DNA of 64,000 nt from Bradyrhizobium sp. 190 (GTDB lineage: Bacteria; Pseudomonadota; Alphaproteobacteria; Rhizobiales; Xanthobacteraceae). The position numbers and the translations under genes are program-made. Shown here in pieces: positions 16,808-26,367 of the stretch; within the stretch, counting starts at the first letter, position 1, and each line of letters starts with the position of its first letter. The notes under the pieces were generated by a model, which saw only the letters and a list, made by a program, of their open reading frames with translations, searched no databases and was not told the origin of the DNA. The stretch lies in the NCBI RefSeq assembly GCF_023073415.1, contig NZ_JADPJL010000047.1, forward strand, positions 1 to 64,000, read 5' to 3'.

Positions 16808-17829
16808 ATTCTGCTGCTACTAGTAAACTTGCGTCGGCCAGCGTCCTCGCCTTGTCGCTCATGCTCGGCGGATGCGCGACCAAGCTCAATCTTGAGGCTC
16901 CTTATGACGACATAACCTTTGAGCAAGCGGCCCCAGAAACTGATCCGCCAAAGGCGGTCCAGGTGGTGGAGACGCCAAAGATCCTGCCACTGCCCGGCCA
17001 GCTAAAGCCTTATCCGACGAAGGGCGGCAAGGAGGAAAAGCTCCCGCCGGAGCAGGCAATCGCGAAAGCCAACAAGGCGGCGCGGATGGAGCCGACTCGC
17101 GCCGGATACATCAATGCCATCCAGGTCTATCCCTGGACGGAGGGAGCCCTCTATCGGCTCTATGCAAGCCCCGAGAAGGTCTCGACCATCGCTCTGCAGC
17201 CGGGTGAGGAACTGATCGACGTCTCGACAGGCGATACGGTCCGGTGGGTCGTTGGTGATACCTTGAGCGGGCACGGCGGCGCCCGGCGGGTGCATATCCT
17301 GGTCAAGCCCACGCTGCCGGATATCCAGACCAACCTCGTGGTCCTGACGGACCGGCGCGCCTATCACCTGGAGCTTGTCTCTACCAAGCAAACCTATATG
17401 GCCTCGATCTCCTGGACCTATCCGACGGATACGCTGGTTGCGCTCCGCAAACAAAACGCATTGGCGGAGGCGAACCAGGAGCGCGTGGCGGATCGCGGGG
17501 TACGGCTCGACAGCTTGAACTTCCGTTACCGCATCGAAGGCGACGACCCGCCATGGCGGCCGCTACGCGCGTTCGATGATGGCCGCAAAGTCTACATCCA
17601 GATGCCGTTAGGCCTGTCCCAAGGCGAAGCTCCGCCACTGTTTGTTGCGGGCGCCGACGGTCGTCCAAATCTCGTGAACTACCGCGTCCGCGGTTCGTAC
17701 TACATCGTCGATCGGATGTTTGGCGCCGCCGAGCTCCGCCTTGGGGAAAATCCCCAGCGTATCGTCCGGATCATCCGCATCGACGCGCGGCCGGTGTCGC
17801 AGGCCATCGGCTTCGGAGGCGCGTCATGA
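16804..17829 (+). CDS. trbG: TrbG, VirB9-like outer-membrane core lipoprotein
   Basis: The protein has 341 residues. A lipoprotein signal ends in LMLGGCA, so Cys about 24 should be lipidated. A proline-rich linker (about 35-85) leads to the VirB9/TrbG beta domain (WTEGALYRLYASPEKVSTI and the closing GRPNLVNYRVRGSYYIVDR). It overlaps trbI by 4 bp. Together with TrbI it forms the core complex spanning the envelope. Confidence 0.93.
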   Translation: MNSAATSKLASASVLALSLMLGGCATKLNLEAPYDDITFEQAAPETDPPKAVQVVETPKILPLPGQLKPYPTKGGKEEKLPPEQAIAKANKAARMEPTRAGYINAIQVYPWTEGALYRLYASPEKVSTIALQPGEELIDVSTGDTVRWVVGDTLSGHGGARRVHILVKPTLPDIQTNLVVLTDRRAYHLELVSTKQTYMASISWTYPTDTLVALRKQNALAEANQERVADRGVRLDSLNFRYRIEGDDPPWRPLRAFDDGRKVYIQMPLGLSQGEAPPLFVAGADGRPNLVNYRVRGSYYIVDRMFGAAELRLGENPQRIVRIIRIDARPVSQAIGFGGAS

Positions 17830-19109
17830 AGCCTGGACCAGATCAGGATCCGCCGGAGCCGCTGGAGCTGCGGGCACGGCCGCGGCCAATTCGGCGTCTC
17901 AACAGGCGCGCCCTCATGATCGGCTGTGCCGTCGCGGCACTGTTCGTTGCGGGGGCGACAATCATTGCGCTTCGGCCGCCTGCGTTCAGACAGGCCGAAC
18001 GGTCGGAGCTCTACAACACGGATCGGAAGCAAACGGCCGAGGGCCTGAACAAGCTGCCAAAATCCTATGAGGAGTTGCCTCCCTCAACGCCGCGCCTGGG
18101 GCCGCCGTCGCCGGGGGATATTGGGCGCGCCTTCGCTGAGAACGAAAAGAAGGCCGGCACAGCGTCATCGGATCCAGGCTTCCGCACCAATCCGGAGGAG
18201 GACGCCGAGAGAGCCGAGCGCATCCGCCAGGCGCGCATCGCGCAGCAGGCCAAGGAGTCCGGATTGTTCTTCCGGCTGTCGGAGAAGCAGGACAAGCGAA
18301 AACAGGCGAACACTGCCGAGGTGGCAGCCAGTCCGGCCTCCGCATTCCGACCGCCGGCGGCTGATCAGGGACTATCGGCTGAAGAGCTGGCACAGGCGGC
18401 CCGGATGATGGTCGATCGCTCCAACGAGATCATTCCATCGTCACAGGCGCGAAAGCTCGCCTTTGTGGGTGCTAAAGCGGATACGGCGACCACCAACCCT
18501 CACGGGCTTACGGCGGCGCCTTCCAAATACGCCGTGATGGCGGGATCGATCATTCCAGCGAGCCTCGTCACAGGGCTGAATTCGGACTTGCCCGGTGCCA
18601 CGATCGGCCAGGTCACCGAGAACGTGTACGACACCGTCACGGGCGAGCATCTCTTGATCCCGCAGGGGACGCGGCTGGTGGGCAAGTACGATAGTGTCAT
18701 CGCCTTTGGCCAGAAGCGGGCGCTTGTGGTCTGGACGCGGCTGATCCTGCCAAACGGCAACTCGATCGTGATCGAGAACCTTCCGGCTACCGATGTCGCA
18801 GGCTATGCCGGGCTCGAGGATGAGGTCGATTTCCACACCTGGCAGATGCTAAAGGGCGTGGCTCTGGCGACGCTGATTGGGGTGGGAACCCAACTGTCAA
18901 TCGGCAATGACGAAAGCGATCTCGTCAAGGCACTGCGCCAAAGCACTCAGCAAACGACCAATCGGGCGGGGCAGCGCCTGGTGGAGCGACAGCTTGACGT
19001 TCAGCCGACGATCACGGTTCGGCCCGGATGGCCGTTGCGGGTGATTGTTTCGAAGGACCTCGTGCTGAAGCCATATCAGGACGTTCAGACAGTGGCGAAG
19101 GGCAGGTGA
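17826..19109 (+). CDS. trbI: TrbI, VirB10-like core protein
   Basis: The protein has 427 residues. One membrane helix (about residues 35-53) is followed by a long polar linker and then the VirB10 beta barrel from about 225 (YAVMAGSIIPASLVTGLNSDLPG, in pieces). The barrel contains GEHLLIPQGTRLVGKYDS and the conserved ending IVSKDLVLKPY. It spans both membranes and senses ATPase energy in the model systems. Confidence 0.93.
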   Translation: MKPGPDQDPPEPLELRARPRPIRRLNRRALMIGCAVAALFVAGATIIALRPPAFRQAERSELYNTDRKQTAEGLNKLPKSYEELPPSTPRLGPPSPGDIGRAFAENEKKAGTASSDPGFRTNPEEDAERAERIRQARIAQQAKESGLFFRLSEKQDKRKQANTAEVAASPASAFRPPAADQGLSAEELAQAARMMVDRSNEIIPSSQARKLAFVGAKADTATTNPHGLTAAPSKYAVMAGSIIPASLVTGLNSDLPGATIGQVTENVYDTVTGEHLLIPQGTRLVGKYDSVIAFGQKRALVVWTRLILPNGNSIVIENLPATDVAGYAGLEDEVDFHTWQMLKGVALATLIGVGTQLSIGNDESDLVKALRQSTQQTTNRAGQRLVERQLDVQPTITVRPGWPLRVIVSKDLVLKPYQDVQTVAKGR

Positions 19110-19112
19110 CGC

Positions 19113-19346
19113 ATGAAGCTTGCGAAATTGCCTGATCGGACGCCAGTCAAGGTGAATGTCGTGCTGGCGCCGAGCCTTGCGAAGCGGCTGCGCGAATATG
19201 CTGATTTCTATGCTGAGACTTACGGAAGCCGGGAGGAGGTGACCGAGCTAATACCGTTCATGCTCGAGGCGTTTCTCGACGGTGATGTAGCTTTCAAGAA
19301 AGATAAAAAAAGGGTCGACCCTGCCAAGTCATCATCAAGTGAATGA
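19113..19346 (+). CDS. DUF2274 protein, last gene of the trb operon
   Basis: The protein has 77 residues starting 3 bp after trbI. The KLAKLPDRTPVKVNVVLAP head and RLREYADFYAETYG helix match DUF2274. This family normally closes the trb operon in these ICEs. Its role is unknown. The tail is basic, then Ser-rich. Confidence 0.88.
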   Translation: MKLAKLPDRTPVKVNVVLAPSLAKRLREYADFYAETYGSREEVTELIPFMLEAFLDGDVAFKKDKKRVDPAKSSSSE

Positions 19347-19371
19347 TAGGGGTCAAATTGATCCCACGGAG

Positions 19372-19782
19372 TTACGATTCAGCGCAGGTCTGCGCGAGTG
19401 CGGTCTTTACATGTTCAATGGATAGCTCCAGCGATCTCAAGAGCCCGCGCAGCTCGCTTGTCGATGCTTCCTCCAGATGAAGGTTGTTCGTGCTGACGGT
19501 CTCGACAATCAAACTATCTATTGAGGCGACCGAACAAGGGCTCACCAGATCAAAACCGGATGAATCGACGATCCGACTCACCACTTCACCGGAGGGACTA
19601 ACCGCTGTGACGAAGTCCAATCCGGCTGCGACCTCCCGTTCGAGCACATGAACAGGAACCTCAACACCTGCCAAAATGTAGCCCAATCCCTCAGCTCGAT
19701 AACCAACACGAAAGTACCGCCCGTCGGGCAGGGAGACCCGGTGGACGAAGGGTTCGACTGATTGGGGGGGCCCATTGGTCAT
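19372..19782 (-). CDS. Hypothetical protein, 136 residues
   Basis: No family is recognised. The protein is acidic, with a mixed beta/alpha pattern (RYFRVGYRAEGLGYILAG, SELRGLLRSLELSIEHVKTAL) and no membrane segment. It is divergent from the XRE regulator at 19864, and their 80-bp gap carries a perfect 14-bp palindrome. I infer joint control by that regulator, and the pair could be a regulatory or toxin-antitoxin-like unit. It converges on the trb operon with a 25-bp gap. Confidence 0.6.
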   Translation of the reverse strand: MTNGPPQSVEPFVHRVSLPDGRYFRVGYRAEGLGYILAGVEVPVHVLEREVAAGLDFVTAVSPSGEVVSRIVDSSGFDLVSPCSVASIDSLIVETVSTNNLHLEEASTSELRGLLRSLELSIEHVKTALAQTCAES

Positions 19783-19807
19783 CTGAAAGGATCCTCAACC
19801 AAGCCAC

Positions 19808-19828
19808 TATAATACCTAGTATACTAGG
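19808..19828. promoter_or_regulatory. TATAAT box and operator CCTAGTATACTAGG
   Basis: A consensus TATAAT (19808-19813) reading rightward is followed by a perfect 14-bp palindrome (19815-19828). On the minus strand the centre of the palindrome supplies TATACT, a possible -10 box for the gene at 19372-19782. The layout suggests that the XRE protein encoded just downstream represses one or both directions by binding the palindrome. Confidence 0.65.
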
Positions 19829-19863
19829 TGGAGATCAAGTGACGTTTGGTGCCGTCATGCCGC

Positions 19864-20073
19864 ATGAAGTTGCGGCGGATGGTAGCCAAAAATCTTCGGC
19901 GTCTACGACTGAAGAGCGGCCTTTCTCAAGAGGAATTGGCTGATCGCGCGGGCCTGAATCGTAACTACATCGGAATGATTGAGCGCGAGGAAAATGCACC
20001 GACCGTTGACGCTCTCGAACAAATTTCGGAAGCGCTCGCGATTGACCCTGTCGTGCTATTTCAGGACCGGTAG
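19864..20073 (+). CDS. XRE-family regulator
   Basis: The protein has 69 residues from ATG 19864. An upstream TTG at 19846 and a downstream ATG at 19879 are alternatives, and no ribosome site decides between them. It is a single lambda-repressor-type helix-turn-helix: NLRRLRLKSGLSQEELADRAG, then RNYIGMIEREENAPTVDALEQI. The size and palindromic site upstream recall small controller proteins. It probably regulates its own promoter and the divergent gene. Confidence 0.82.
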   Translation: MKLRRMVAKNLRRLRLKSGLSQEELADRAGLNRNYIGMIEREENAPTVDALEQISEALAIDPVVLFQDR

Positions 20074-20202
20074 CTAGGGGCCATTGCTTCAACCATTCGA
20101 TGGCCGACGGAGTCGAAGACGGTCGTTCTCGAGATCCGTTATATCTACGAGGCACAGCAGGGTGTCCCCAATCGACTCGGCTGAAAAAGGCCGGATGTCC
20201 AT

Positions 20203-20841
20203 TCAGGGACAATAGTATTTTGATCCATCCGAGTAAGACACGTTCCCGTCCGCAAACCTGCGTTTCGCGCGCCAAACTGTGCCGGCCATCTGCATGGCCA
20301 TTGCTGTATCATCCGATACCGGCGCTTTGTGACCGGTCTGCCCGTAACCGCCATGCGAAACGGTTGCCTTTGGCAAGGCCAGCGCTGCGTGCTTGGTTTC
20401 TTTGATGACAAGCGCGAAGCTGTTGAGCGTGATGCCCTGGCAACCTCCGCGATACGCGACTGACATGAGCTTTTGACACCAAAGCAGATTTATCCGAGAT
20501 GATGCCTGCTGAAGCGGTTTCGCACCAACGCGCCACGTCCTGTGATGTCGCCAGATCCATCCTTCCTGAGGTTCTGGCCGCGAACCGCTTCGCAACCGGT
20601 TCATACGCAAGAACGCAACTGTAGTTCCATCTATACTCTCGCACTCGAAACCCAACCCATCAACAAGAGCGTAGAAGGCGTCATATGATCCGTCGTCGTT
20701 AGAATATCCGTTAAACACCGCCTGAGGGACCCTCAAACCACATGATGGATTACAATCGCTGGGGACGTCGGTTCTGCATCGCTGTGCTCGTCGTAAGTCT
20801 AAAAGCCTGAATCGAACCATGGGTCTCTTGCTCGCGCCCAA
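20203..20841 (-). CDS. Hypothetical reading frame, possibly decayed
   Basis: The 212-codon frame has no recognised domain and unusually many Arg, Trp and Cys in the middle, typical of out-of-frame translation. The last 90 residues look more protein-like (GGYGQTGHKAPVSDDTAMAM and YSDGSKYYCP). A competing frame at 20309-20644 is equally plausible in the middle. I suspect an old gene broken by frameshifts. The region 20842-21100 has only a 35-codon minus-strand frame and nothing recognisable. Confidence 0.3.
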   Translation of the reverse strand: MGASKRPMVRFRLLDLRRAQRCRTDVPSDCNPSCGLRVPQAVFNGYSNDDGSYDAFYALVDGLGFECESIDGTTVAFLRMNRLRSGSRPEPQEGWIWRHHRTWRVGAKPLQQASSRINLLWCQKLMSVAYRGGCQGITLNSFALVIKETKHAALALPKATVSHGGYGQTGHKAPVSDDTAMAMQMAGTVWRAKRRFADGNVSYSDGSKYYCP

Positions 20842-21100
20842 GTTTCGACCGCAGTATGCAACGTCGCGATCTCTGCTATGAGCTCCTGATCATTGTGGGT
20901 CTGCATGAACTCATCGGCATGCTTGTTGGGACGTCAACTCATATCCCAAGATGGAGTTGATAGCTTTTCAGGCCCAGGTGTTGCTCAGTGAGAACTGCAA
21001 TAGGGAGCGTTTCACATCGACGTTCTCTACATAGAATGGACTTTACGCCGCGTTTTGGACGCCGATTTCCTCGGTGCATGGGGCAGTATCGCCCGCAACT

Positions 21101-22198
21101 TTACGCGGCCGCCTTCTTCAAGTGAGAACGCCCACGGCTCATGGGTTTCCGATTTGGCGATTCTGGAGGACAGGCCGGACATGCAATGATGCTTTCCGAT
21201 CCAAGTTCCACGGAGCCTTCGGTCAAGCTGTCGAGCTGACCGGCGAGTAGGGCAGCGATCTGTTGGTCAAAGGCTTTGTGCGTGACTGCATACATGCCGC
21301 CGCGAGCTCCTTCGAAGCCACAATTCCAAGCGGCGAGAGCCTGCCCATACCGCAACGCTCCGCGCAAGCCTTGCGCACCGGCCTGCCGCAGTCCCGTTCG
21401 ACCTTGCGCGGCAATCTTCGCGATAAGGCCTGCCGTACACCAGTCGCCCGAACCGCAGCTGTCTGTAAGACGTGGTGCAGCAATTGCGCTGAGATGAAGC
21501 CAGTTCGAAGCGGATCGCCCTAAACGGTGCCGGTATCTAAGACCTTGCTCACCTAGAGTCTGAATCTCAACCAGCGTTGCCGAACCGTCTTTCATCACAC
21601 CCTGAACGCCAGCAAGCCGCTGGTCAGAATACTTGACAATATGCGCAAGGCTGACCGCTTCGGCAAAAAGCTTATCGGTTGCTTTGCTCGATGGCTCGAA
21701 GATAACCACAGCGCCTCGCTCGGCCGCTTGCGCGGCGAGCGTTAGCGTCGCCCGAGACACACGGTCCAGGAAAAATACTGACGCTCCGGTCAATGCTGGG
21801 GTCACTTTTTCAACGGCTTCGATCGTGACAGCCTTAAAGCCCGGTAACCATTGCCCGCATTGCGGGCATGACCAGGAGAACCGATGTTTGGGGCGGCCGT
21901 CGCGTCCGCGTCGGATCTCCTGGATAATAATAGGCGTATGTGCTGTCGGGCTGCAATTTGCATAGTCCATATGAACGCCCCACCGCGCCATGTCATCGCG
22001 AACACGGACCGACGCTGGATCGCCGTTCAGCCGCGCGATCGGATAGCTGTCCCAGCCGAGATAAGCCAGCGCCGAAAGGACATTACCGCACGTTCCGCCG
22101 GCCCATGAGCGAATGGGAGCTTGCGGATCCAAGCCGACGACCACATCGAGCGCAATCAGGCCAGCTCCAAAAGCTTTTGGTCGCACCACAGCAGTCAT
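21101..22198 (-). CDS. PfkB-family carbohydrate/nucleoside kinase
   Basis: The protein has 365 residues from ATG 22198, which overlaps the stop of the preceding gene (ATGA). A 22-residue longer start at 22264 lies inside that gene and is unlikely. The N-terminus has the ribokinase pattern: FGAGLIALDVVVG, then the sugar-binding AGGTCGNVLSALAYLGW. The C-terminal signature TDSCGSGDWCTAGLI (about 243-258) gives the catalytic Asp and anion hole. An insert with SCPQCGQW is unusual and might bind zinc. PfkB kinases phosphorylate sugars or nucleosides. The substrate cannot be told. It is the last gene of the five-gene operon. Confidence 0.85.
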   Translation of the reverse strand: MTAVVRPKAFGAGLIALDVVVGLDPQAPIRSWAGGTCGNVLSALAYLGWDSYPIARLNGDPASVRVRDDMARWGVHMDYANCSPTAHTPIIIQEIRRGRDGRPKHRFSWSCPQCGQWLPGFKAVTIEAVEKVTPALTGASVFFLDRVSRATLTLAAQAAERGAVVIFEPSSKATDKLFAEAVSLAHIVKYSDQRLAGVQGVMKDGSATLVEIQTLGEQGLRYRHRLGRSASNWLHLSAIAAPRLTDSCGSGDWCTAGLIAKIAAQGRTGLRQAGAQGLRGALRYGQALAAWNCGFEGARGGMYAVTHKAFDQQIAALLAGQLDSLTEGSVELGSESIIACPACPPESPNRKPMSRGRSHLKKAAA

Positions 22199-23310
22199 TT
22201 TGCAGTCATTCCCTCTATGAGTAGTACCGGCCGGGGCTGAGGATAGACATCCCCTTCCAACCAAATATGAACAAGATTCGGCGCAGCGATCTCCATGGGA
22301 ACCGCCGAGCCCAGATCGTAGCCGATCGGCTCAAGATGCGCGACCGGCAAATCGCGCTCAAGCGCCGCCATCAACGCTCCTAAAGCCATAACTTTGCTTC
22401 CGAAGGGCGAGAGCACTACGAGTGAGCCGCCTGTCTCGGCGAAAACTGGCTTTCGTAGATCGTCAAGCCGAAGAATGGTTCTGTAGAGATCGACGGGGTC
22501 GCTCTCGTCCGCATAGACAATGTTGCGCGTATCAACAGACCAGGCACTTTCCAATTCCGTCAGGTACTCTTCAGCCAGGGCATCGACCATACGGGGATTC
22601 ATCGCCGGAAATGGAAGAATAGGGCAGGTATCGTGCGGCGCCACGAAATCGTGCAAGCGGCCAAGCGCCCTTCGACGCCCAGCGGCAAGCTGAGGCAGCC
22701 AAAGCTTGGCCGCAGTGGCGAAGCCGTCTAGAGTTGAGCCTCCCTTAAAACCGTGCACATAGCCCGGCGAGTCGCTCGGGACCGACCGGATGTCAGCATC
22801 GAGCTTTGGATCGTGTGCGACGAAAACATGGAGATTTGCTGGACCCTTCCGGCGCTCGATGCGCTCCAAGAAATAACGGATAATTGGGAAGCTGGTGCCA
22901 ACCGACAGCGCGCTAATATCGATCACGATGTCCGTGATACTATCGAATTGCAGGCGATTGAGGACCGCGACCACATTTCGGCCGCCGGTGACGGCACCGT
23001 CAGCGCCAAAGATGTTCACGGGCACGACTTCGCGATCGGCGATCGCCGCAAGAAGCGCATCGGTGTTCGCGCTCGCACGGTCAATCAAGCCTTGCGCCGC
23101 ATTTGGACGATTCTCCTGGAAAAACATCGCTCGCACCGACGCTCCCGCTGCTACCAATCGCGAAGCAACAGTCCTCGATCGGGGGTCGAAGCCAGCGCCC
23201 GCCACAAACATGACGCGTCGATCTTTCAGAGCGAAGTATTCCGCGACGAACGCGTCAGCTTGCGCGCCGTGATGGGCGATACACGGATCCCAGCGACGGT
23301 CCCGCGCCAT
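22195..23310 (-). CDS. Unrecognised Rossmann-like protein of the cluster
   Basis: The 371-residue protein starts directly after the stop codon of the ATPase gene. No family is recognised. The pattern is of alternating strands and helices: RRVMFVAGAGFDPRS near the start, DIVIDISALSVGTSFPIIRYFLE in the middle, and a late LVVLSPFGSKVMALGALMAAL. The Asp-x-Ser strand followed by a Gly-rich turn recalls CARF- or sirtuin-like sensor folds, but that is only a resemblance by eye. The tight operon position implies an obligate partner of the ATPase and kinase. Confidence 0.75.
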   Translation of the reverse strand: MARDRRWDPCIAHHGAQADAFVAEYFALKDRRVMFVAGAGFDPRSRTVASRLVAAGASVRAMFFQENRPNAAQGLIDRASANTDALLAAIADREVVPVNIFGADGAVTGGRNVVAVLNRLQFDSITDIVIDISALSVGTSFPIIRYFLERIERRKGPANLHVFVAHDPKLDADIRSVPSDSPGYVHGFKGGSTLDGFATAAKLWLPQLAAGRRRALGRLHDFVAPHDTCPILPFPAMNPRMVDALAEEYLTELESAWSVDTRNIVYADESDPVDLYRTILRLDDLRKPVFAETGGSLVVLSPFGSKVMALGALMAALERDLPVAHLEPIGYDLGSAVPMEIAAPNLVHIWLEGDVYPQPRPVLLIEGMTAK

Positions 23311-25215
23311 TCAGTCCTCGCTCAGAAAGCGCAGGAGGTCGTCGGCACGCCGTTCGAGAAAGCCTCCTCGCTTCAAGGTCAGCCCTTGATGAAGCAGAAA
23401 CACACCCCCCAATTCGATTAGGCACCAGACCCGTTTTTTGGTGCCGTGGTTCGGCACAAGCACGAAAGCGTTGTAAGCTACTCCGAATTGCAGGACGCGC
23501 GCCAATTGTGGATGGGTTTCGGGAATCGCCTCGAATTCATCTTGCGGAATGCCGAATGCTGTCGCGCCGCCACCCAGAGAGGCATTACCTTCGAGACTCT
23601 TGGCCAGGCACTCGGTTGCGATCCCGTCGGCCATCCGACGGACCTGCTGGTGTTGCGGAAAGTCCCATTCCCGCACCATCTCGCCGGCGCGCTCGCGCAA
23701 CAGTTTATGCTGAATCCCGCTCTTGAGTGTTGCTGCCTTGGCACGGATAAGTTGAGTTTCCGATTGCGATACGAGGCGCGCAGCCAGCTGTAGAAATTGC
23801 TCTGCATTTTCAGAGCTTGCGTCGCAAAGCGCGTCGATGCCGAAATAATACGGCCGATCCTGACGGTGCATCAGGTGAATGCGCGCACCGTCAGCGACGC
23901 CTGCGTCAGCCGTAAGTGGCCGGTTTGGTTCAGCATCATCACCGCCTTCTTCGAACAGGCCACGCTGTGGGGTACGCTTGGCGTAGCGCTCGAGCAAAAT
24001 CGCGAGCATGGCGAGCCTCAAATCCTCGCCATCTTCTTCAGCGCCGGCCAGATAGGTCTCGATCTCTTGTTCTAACCCTCGCCGTCGCTCGGCGGAGACG
24101 CCGTAGCGGTGTTGCAAGACCTCCACTTGTTGGGCGAGCTTTTCGCGCTTTCCGGGAGGGATCGTTTCAGGGGCGGTTGCGAGCAAGTCGCCGAGATTAT
24201 GAAGTCGTCGCCGGTTAAAAACCTCCATTTGACTGAGGTAACGGCCGGCCATGTCCTTCGCCATCTTGCGAAACGCGCGACGCTGGCCAGCGCGATCCTC
24301 GCTGCTCTGCATCCAGATGTCTGTGATCTCGCGAGTGTGCTTGAGACCAGGTTCCTCGGGCGCAGAGATCTTATCCAGCAATACGTCTGAGGGCGTCAGC
24401 GCGTCCAGACGCGTTAGCACCCATCTGGCGACCTTCATTTCGCGCCGCGTAAGCCACCGACGTAAGGCGGCGAGTTGCGTTGGATGCAGGCTATGGGCAT
24501 CATCGAAAATGACCAGCGGTCTGAGATGCAATACCTGTTCGCCGTCTGTAACACGAAATGACTCGATCACATCGAACGGCCGATACACGGCAGCAGCTTC
24601 GCGGTCGATGTCTACGATATTGGGAGGCATCAACGCAGCCGAGATCTTATAAATTGCAAGCTCGACCTCGCGCGCGCGCTCAAGCAGGACAGGGCCTTGC
24701 GTCCCGCCAATCGCGGTGAGCGCGGCATCAGCGTCAGCGCGCGGAATGATTGCCACGCGATCGAGCGACACGCCAGCGGCTTGAATGTTCCGCAGCCAAG
24801 TCAGAACGGTCCGCGCCTGCAGCAGCGCTATCATCAGACCCGTCTTGAAATCCTCAGGATACGGGAATTCCCAGAACTCGCGATACTCGGTTTCCAGGGG
24901 CAACCTGCCGCCGATCACTGTTGGGCGTTCGTCCTCGATCGCTCCGCAGGCCGTCAAGGTGTCAATCAGCGCCTTATAGGTGTTCAGACCGCGGTTGCGA
25001 AGCAAGGTGGTCAGTGTGGAGAACTGAAAGAGCCGAGCAAGAGTGGTTTTTCCGCTGCCCGGCGTTCCGACGATCATCGCAAGCCTGTCATACAGTCGTC
25101 CCTCTTTGGCAGGCTTTTGGAAGAAGGTCGCAAGCGGCTCTGGCGTTACGACCGCCAAGAAAGCCTCGTCGTCGCGGAGATATTCGGTCGCTCGTTTCTC
25201 GAAAGGATTTGCCAT
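23311..25215 (-). CDS. AAA ATPase, ORC/CDC6-like, of a conflict system
   Basis: The protein has 634 residues. Walker A lies at 50-57 (GTPGSGKT) and Walker B at about 234-241 (LVIFDDAH), followed by a sensor-like WVLTRLD. The N-terminus [18 protein letters not shown] and the overall size fit the ORC-CDC6-like ATPases that accompany PRTase-type effectors in predicted defence systems, as I recall them. The C-terminal 300 residues are helical, then a winged-helix-like part. It probably senses invading DNA or a cellular change and switches the enzymes. It lies 12 bp downstream of the PRTase gene. Confidence 0.78.
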   Translation of the reverse strand: MANPFEKRATEYLRDDEAFLAVVTPEPLATFFQKPAKEGRLYDRLAMIVGTPGSGKTTLARLFQFSTLTTLLRNRGLNTYKALIDTLTACGAIEDERPTVIGGRLPLETEYREFWEFPYPEDFKTGLMIALLQARTVLTWLRNIQAAGVSLDRVAIIPRADADAALTAIGGTQGPVLLERAREVELAIYKISAALMPPNIVDIDREAAAVYRPFDVIESFRVTDGEQVLHLRPLVIFDDAHSLHPTQLAALRRWLTRREMKVARWVLTRLDALTPSDVLLDKISAPEEPGLKHTREITDIWMQSSEDRAGQRRAFRKMAKDMAGRYLSQMEVFNRRRLHNLGDLLATAPETIPPGKREKLAQQVEVLQHRYGVSAERRRGLEQEIETYLAGAEEDGEDLRLAMLAILLERYAKRTPQRGLFEEGGDDAEPNRPLTADAGVADGARIHLMHRQDRPYYFGIDALCDASSENAEQFLQLAARLVSQSETQLIRAKAATLKSGIQHKLLRERAGEMVREWDFPQHQQVRRMADGIATECLAKSLEGNASLGGGATAFGIPQDEFEAIPETHPQLARVLQFGVAYNAFVLVPNHGTKKRVWCLIELGGVFLLHQGLTLKRGGFLERRADDLLRFLSED

Positions 25216-25227
25216 GCCGTCTCTTCT

Positions 25228-26367
25228 TTAAGCGTGCCGCTGACGGCGACGAAAGAGGGGACGCATCGCCGGCACGGTTGCGCCATCGTGTTCGCCACCG
25301 TCGGTTTCGGCCCACAATAGCGCGACCGCGTTGTTGGGCGTGTTGTGCTCAAGCACCAGCGGAAGCGCACATCCGCCATAGCCGAGACCCAGATGGGTAA
25401 CGCCACCAACCTCAGTATGCTTCGTCTGGATCTTTGGATCATAGTACTTCTGCGTCAGCCGAATGAATTCCGCATGCCGCCCATCAATGTCGATTGGCAA
25501 GTTCTCGGGTAGGATCGTGCCAAAGGAAGCGTGGACCTGCTTCGCCCATCCATCGCCATTGAGTGCCGGCAGTGCTTCTTGATGGCGCTGGACAATAGCT
25601 TGGGCGGCATCAGCCGAAGCAATATAATGGTGGATGCACAGTTCCCAATCCGGCGCGAGAACCCGATCACCACCCAGCGCCGCTGCCGCACCTTCTATCG
25701 ACTCGCGGAACTTAATGAGCTTGCCCTTCCACTTCTGCTTTTCCTGGTCATACCGCAGGAACGTGGTCCCGGTACCGGTGAAATCGTCGATCAGATAGAC
25801 CAAACGAAAGCGCGCTTCAGGATCGCTTAGGTCGGAGCGAAGATTTGCGAGCAGGTCGGCCCATTTGTCCTTGTCAACTTGTGTTGCGAGAACCAGCTGT
25901 TCATTGGAGATCAGCCCGACATTGGCATGGCGCACGGTGTCGATCCGCGCGCCGTCGCTCAGACCCATGAACAAAGTCTGCCGCCGAAGCCGCTCAGCTG
26001 CCGCGCGCGCATCGGCGTCCGCGAGAACACGGTAAGTCGGGATGCCTCGCTCCGCTGCAACCATGCTGGAAATGCGATCCCGAACGGTCCGGGGATAGAG
26101 CTGCTCCACGAGGCGCTGCATTTCGCCGGGACCAATGTAGACGAGTGTATGCCGGACGAAAGCATACGCGGTTTCGCGTTTCGCGGGCGCAAATTGCTGC
26201 AGCCAGGTCGCGAGGCTTTCGATAAATCGCATGCCGGCCTGAAAATCACGGTAGCCATCATACTTGAGCCGAGCCATGAGTCGGAGCCATTGGAATTCCT
26301 CTCGCGCCCGTTCATCGGGCCAATCCATAATCTGGCCTAGTATCTTGAGACCCAGATCTTGATTCAT
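25228..26367 (-). CDS. Phosphoribosyltransferase-like protein (PRTase-CE type)
   Basis: The protein has 379 residues. The N-terminal 120 residues are helical and resemble a winged-helix domain seen with PRTases. The type I PRTase PRPP loop is at about 190-202 (VYLIDDFTGTGTT), with the two acidic residues and Gly-Thr-Gly-Thr that hold pyrophosphate and ribose 5-phosphate. The second half is unlike housekeeping nucleotide PRTases. From memory, such proteins were predicted as effectors in nucleotide-centred conflict systems (PRTase-CE). The reaction is unknown. The start overlaps the SIS-HAD stop by 4 bp. Confidence 0.8.
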   Translation of the reverse strand: MNQDLGLKILGQIMDWPDERAREEFQWLRLMARLKYDGYRDFQAGMRFIESLATWLQQFAPAKRETAYAFVRHTLVYIGPGEMQRLVEQLYPRTVRDRISSMVAAERGIPTYRVLADADARAAAERLRRQTLFMGLSDGARIDTVRHANVGLISNEQLVLATQVDKDKWADLLANLRSDLSDPEARFRLVYLIDDFTGTGTTFLRYDQEKQKWKGKLIKFRESIEGAAAALGGDRVLAPDWELCIHHYIASADAAQAIVQRHQEALPALNGDGWAKQVHASFGTILPENLPIDIDGRHAEFIRLTQKYYDPKIQTKHTEVGGVTHLGLGYGGCALPLVLEHNTPNNAVALLWAETDGGEHDGATVPAMRPLFRRRQRHA

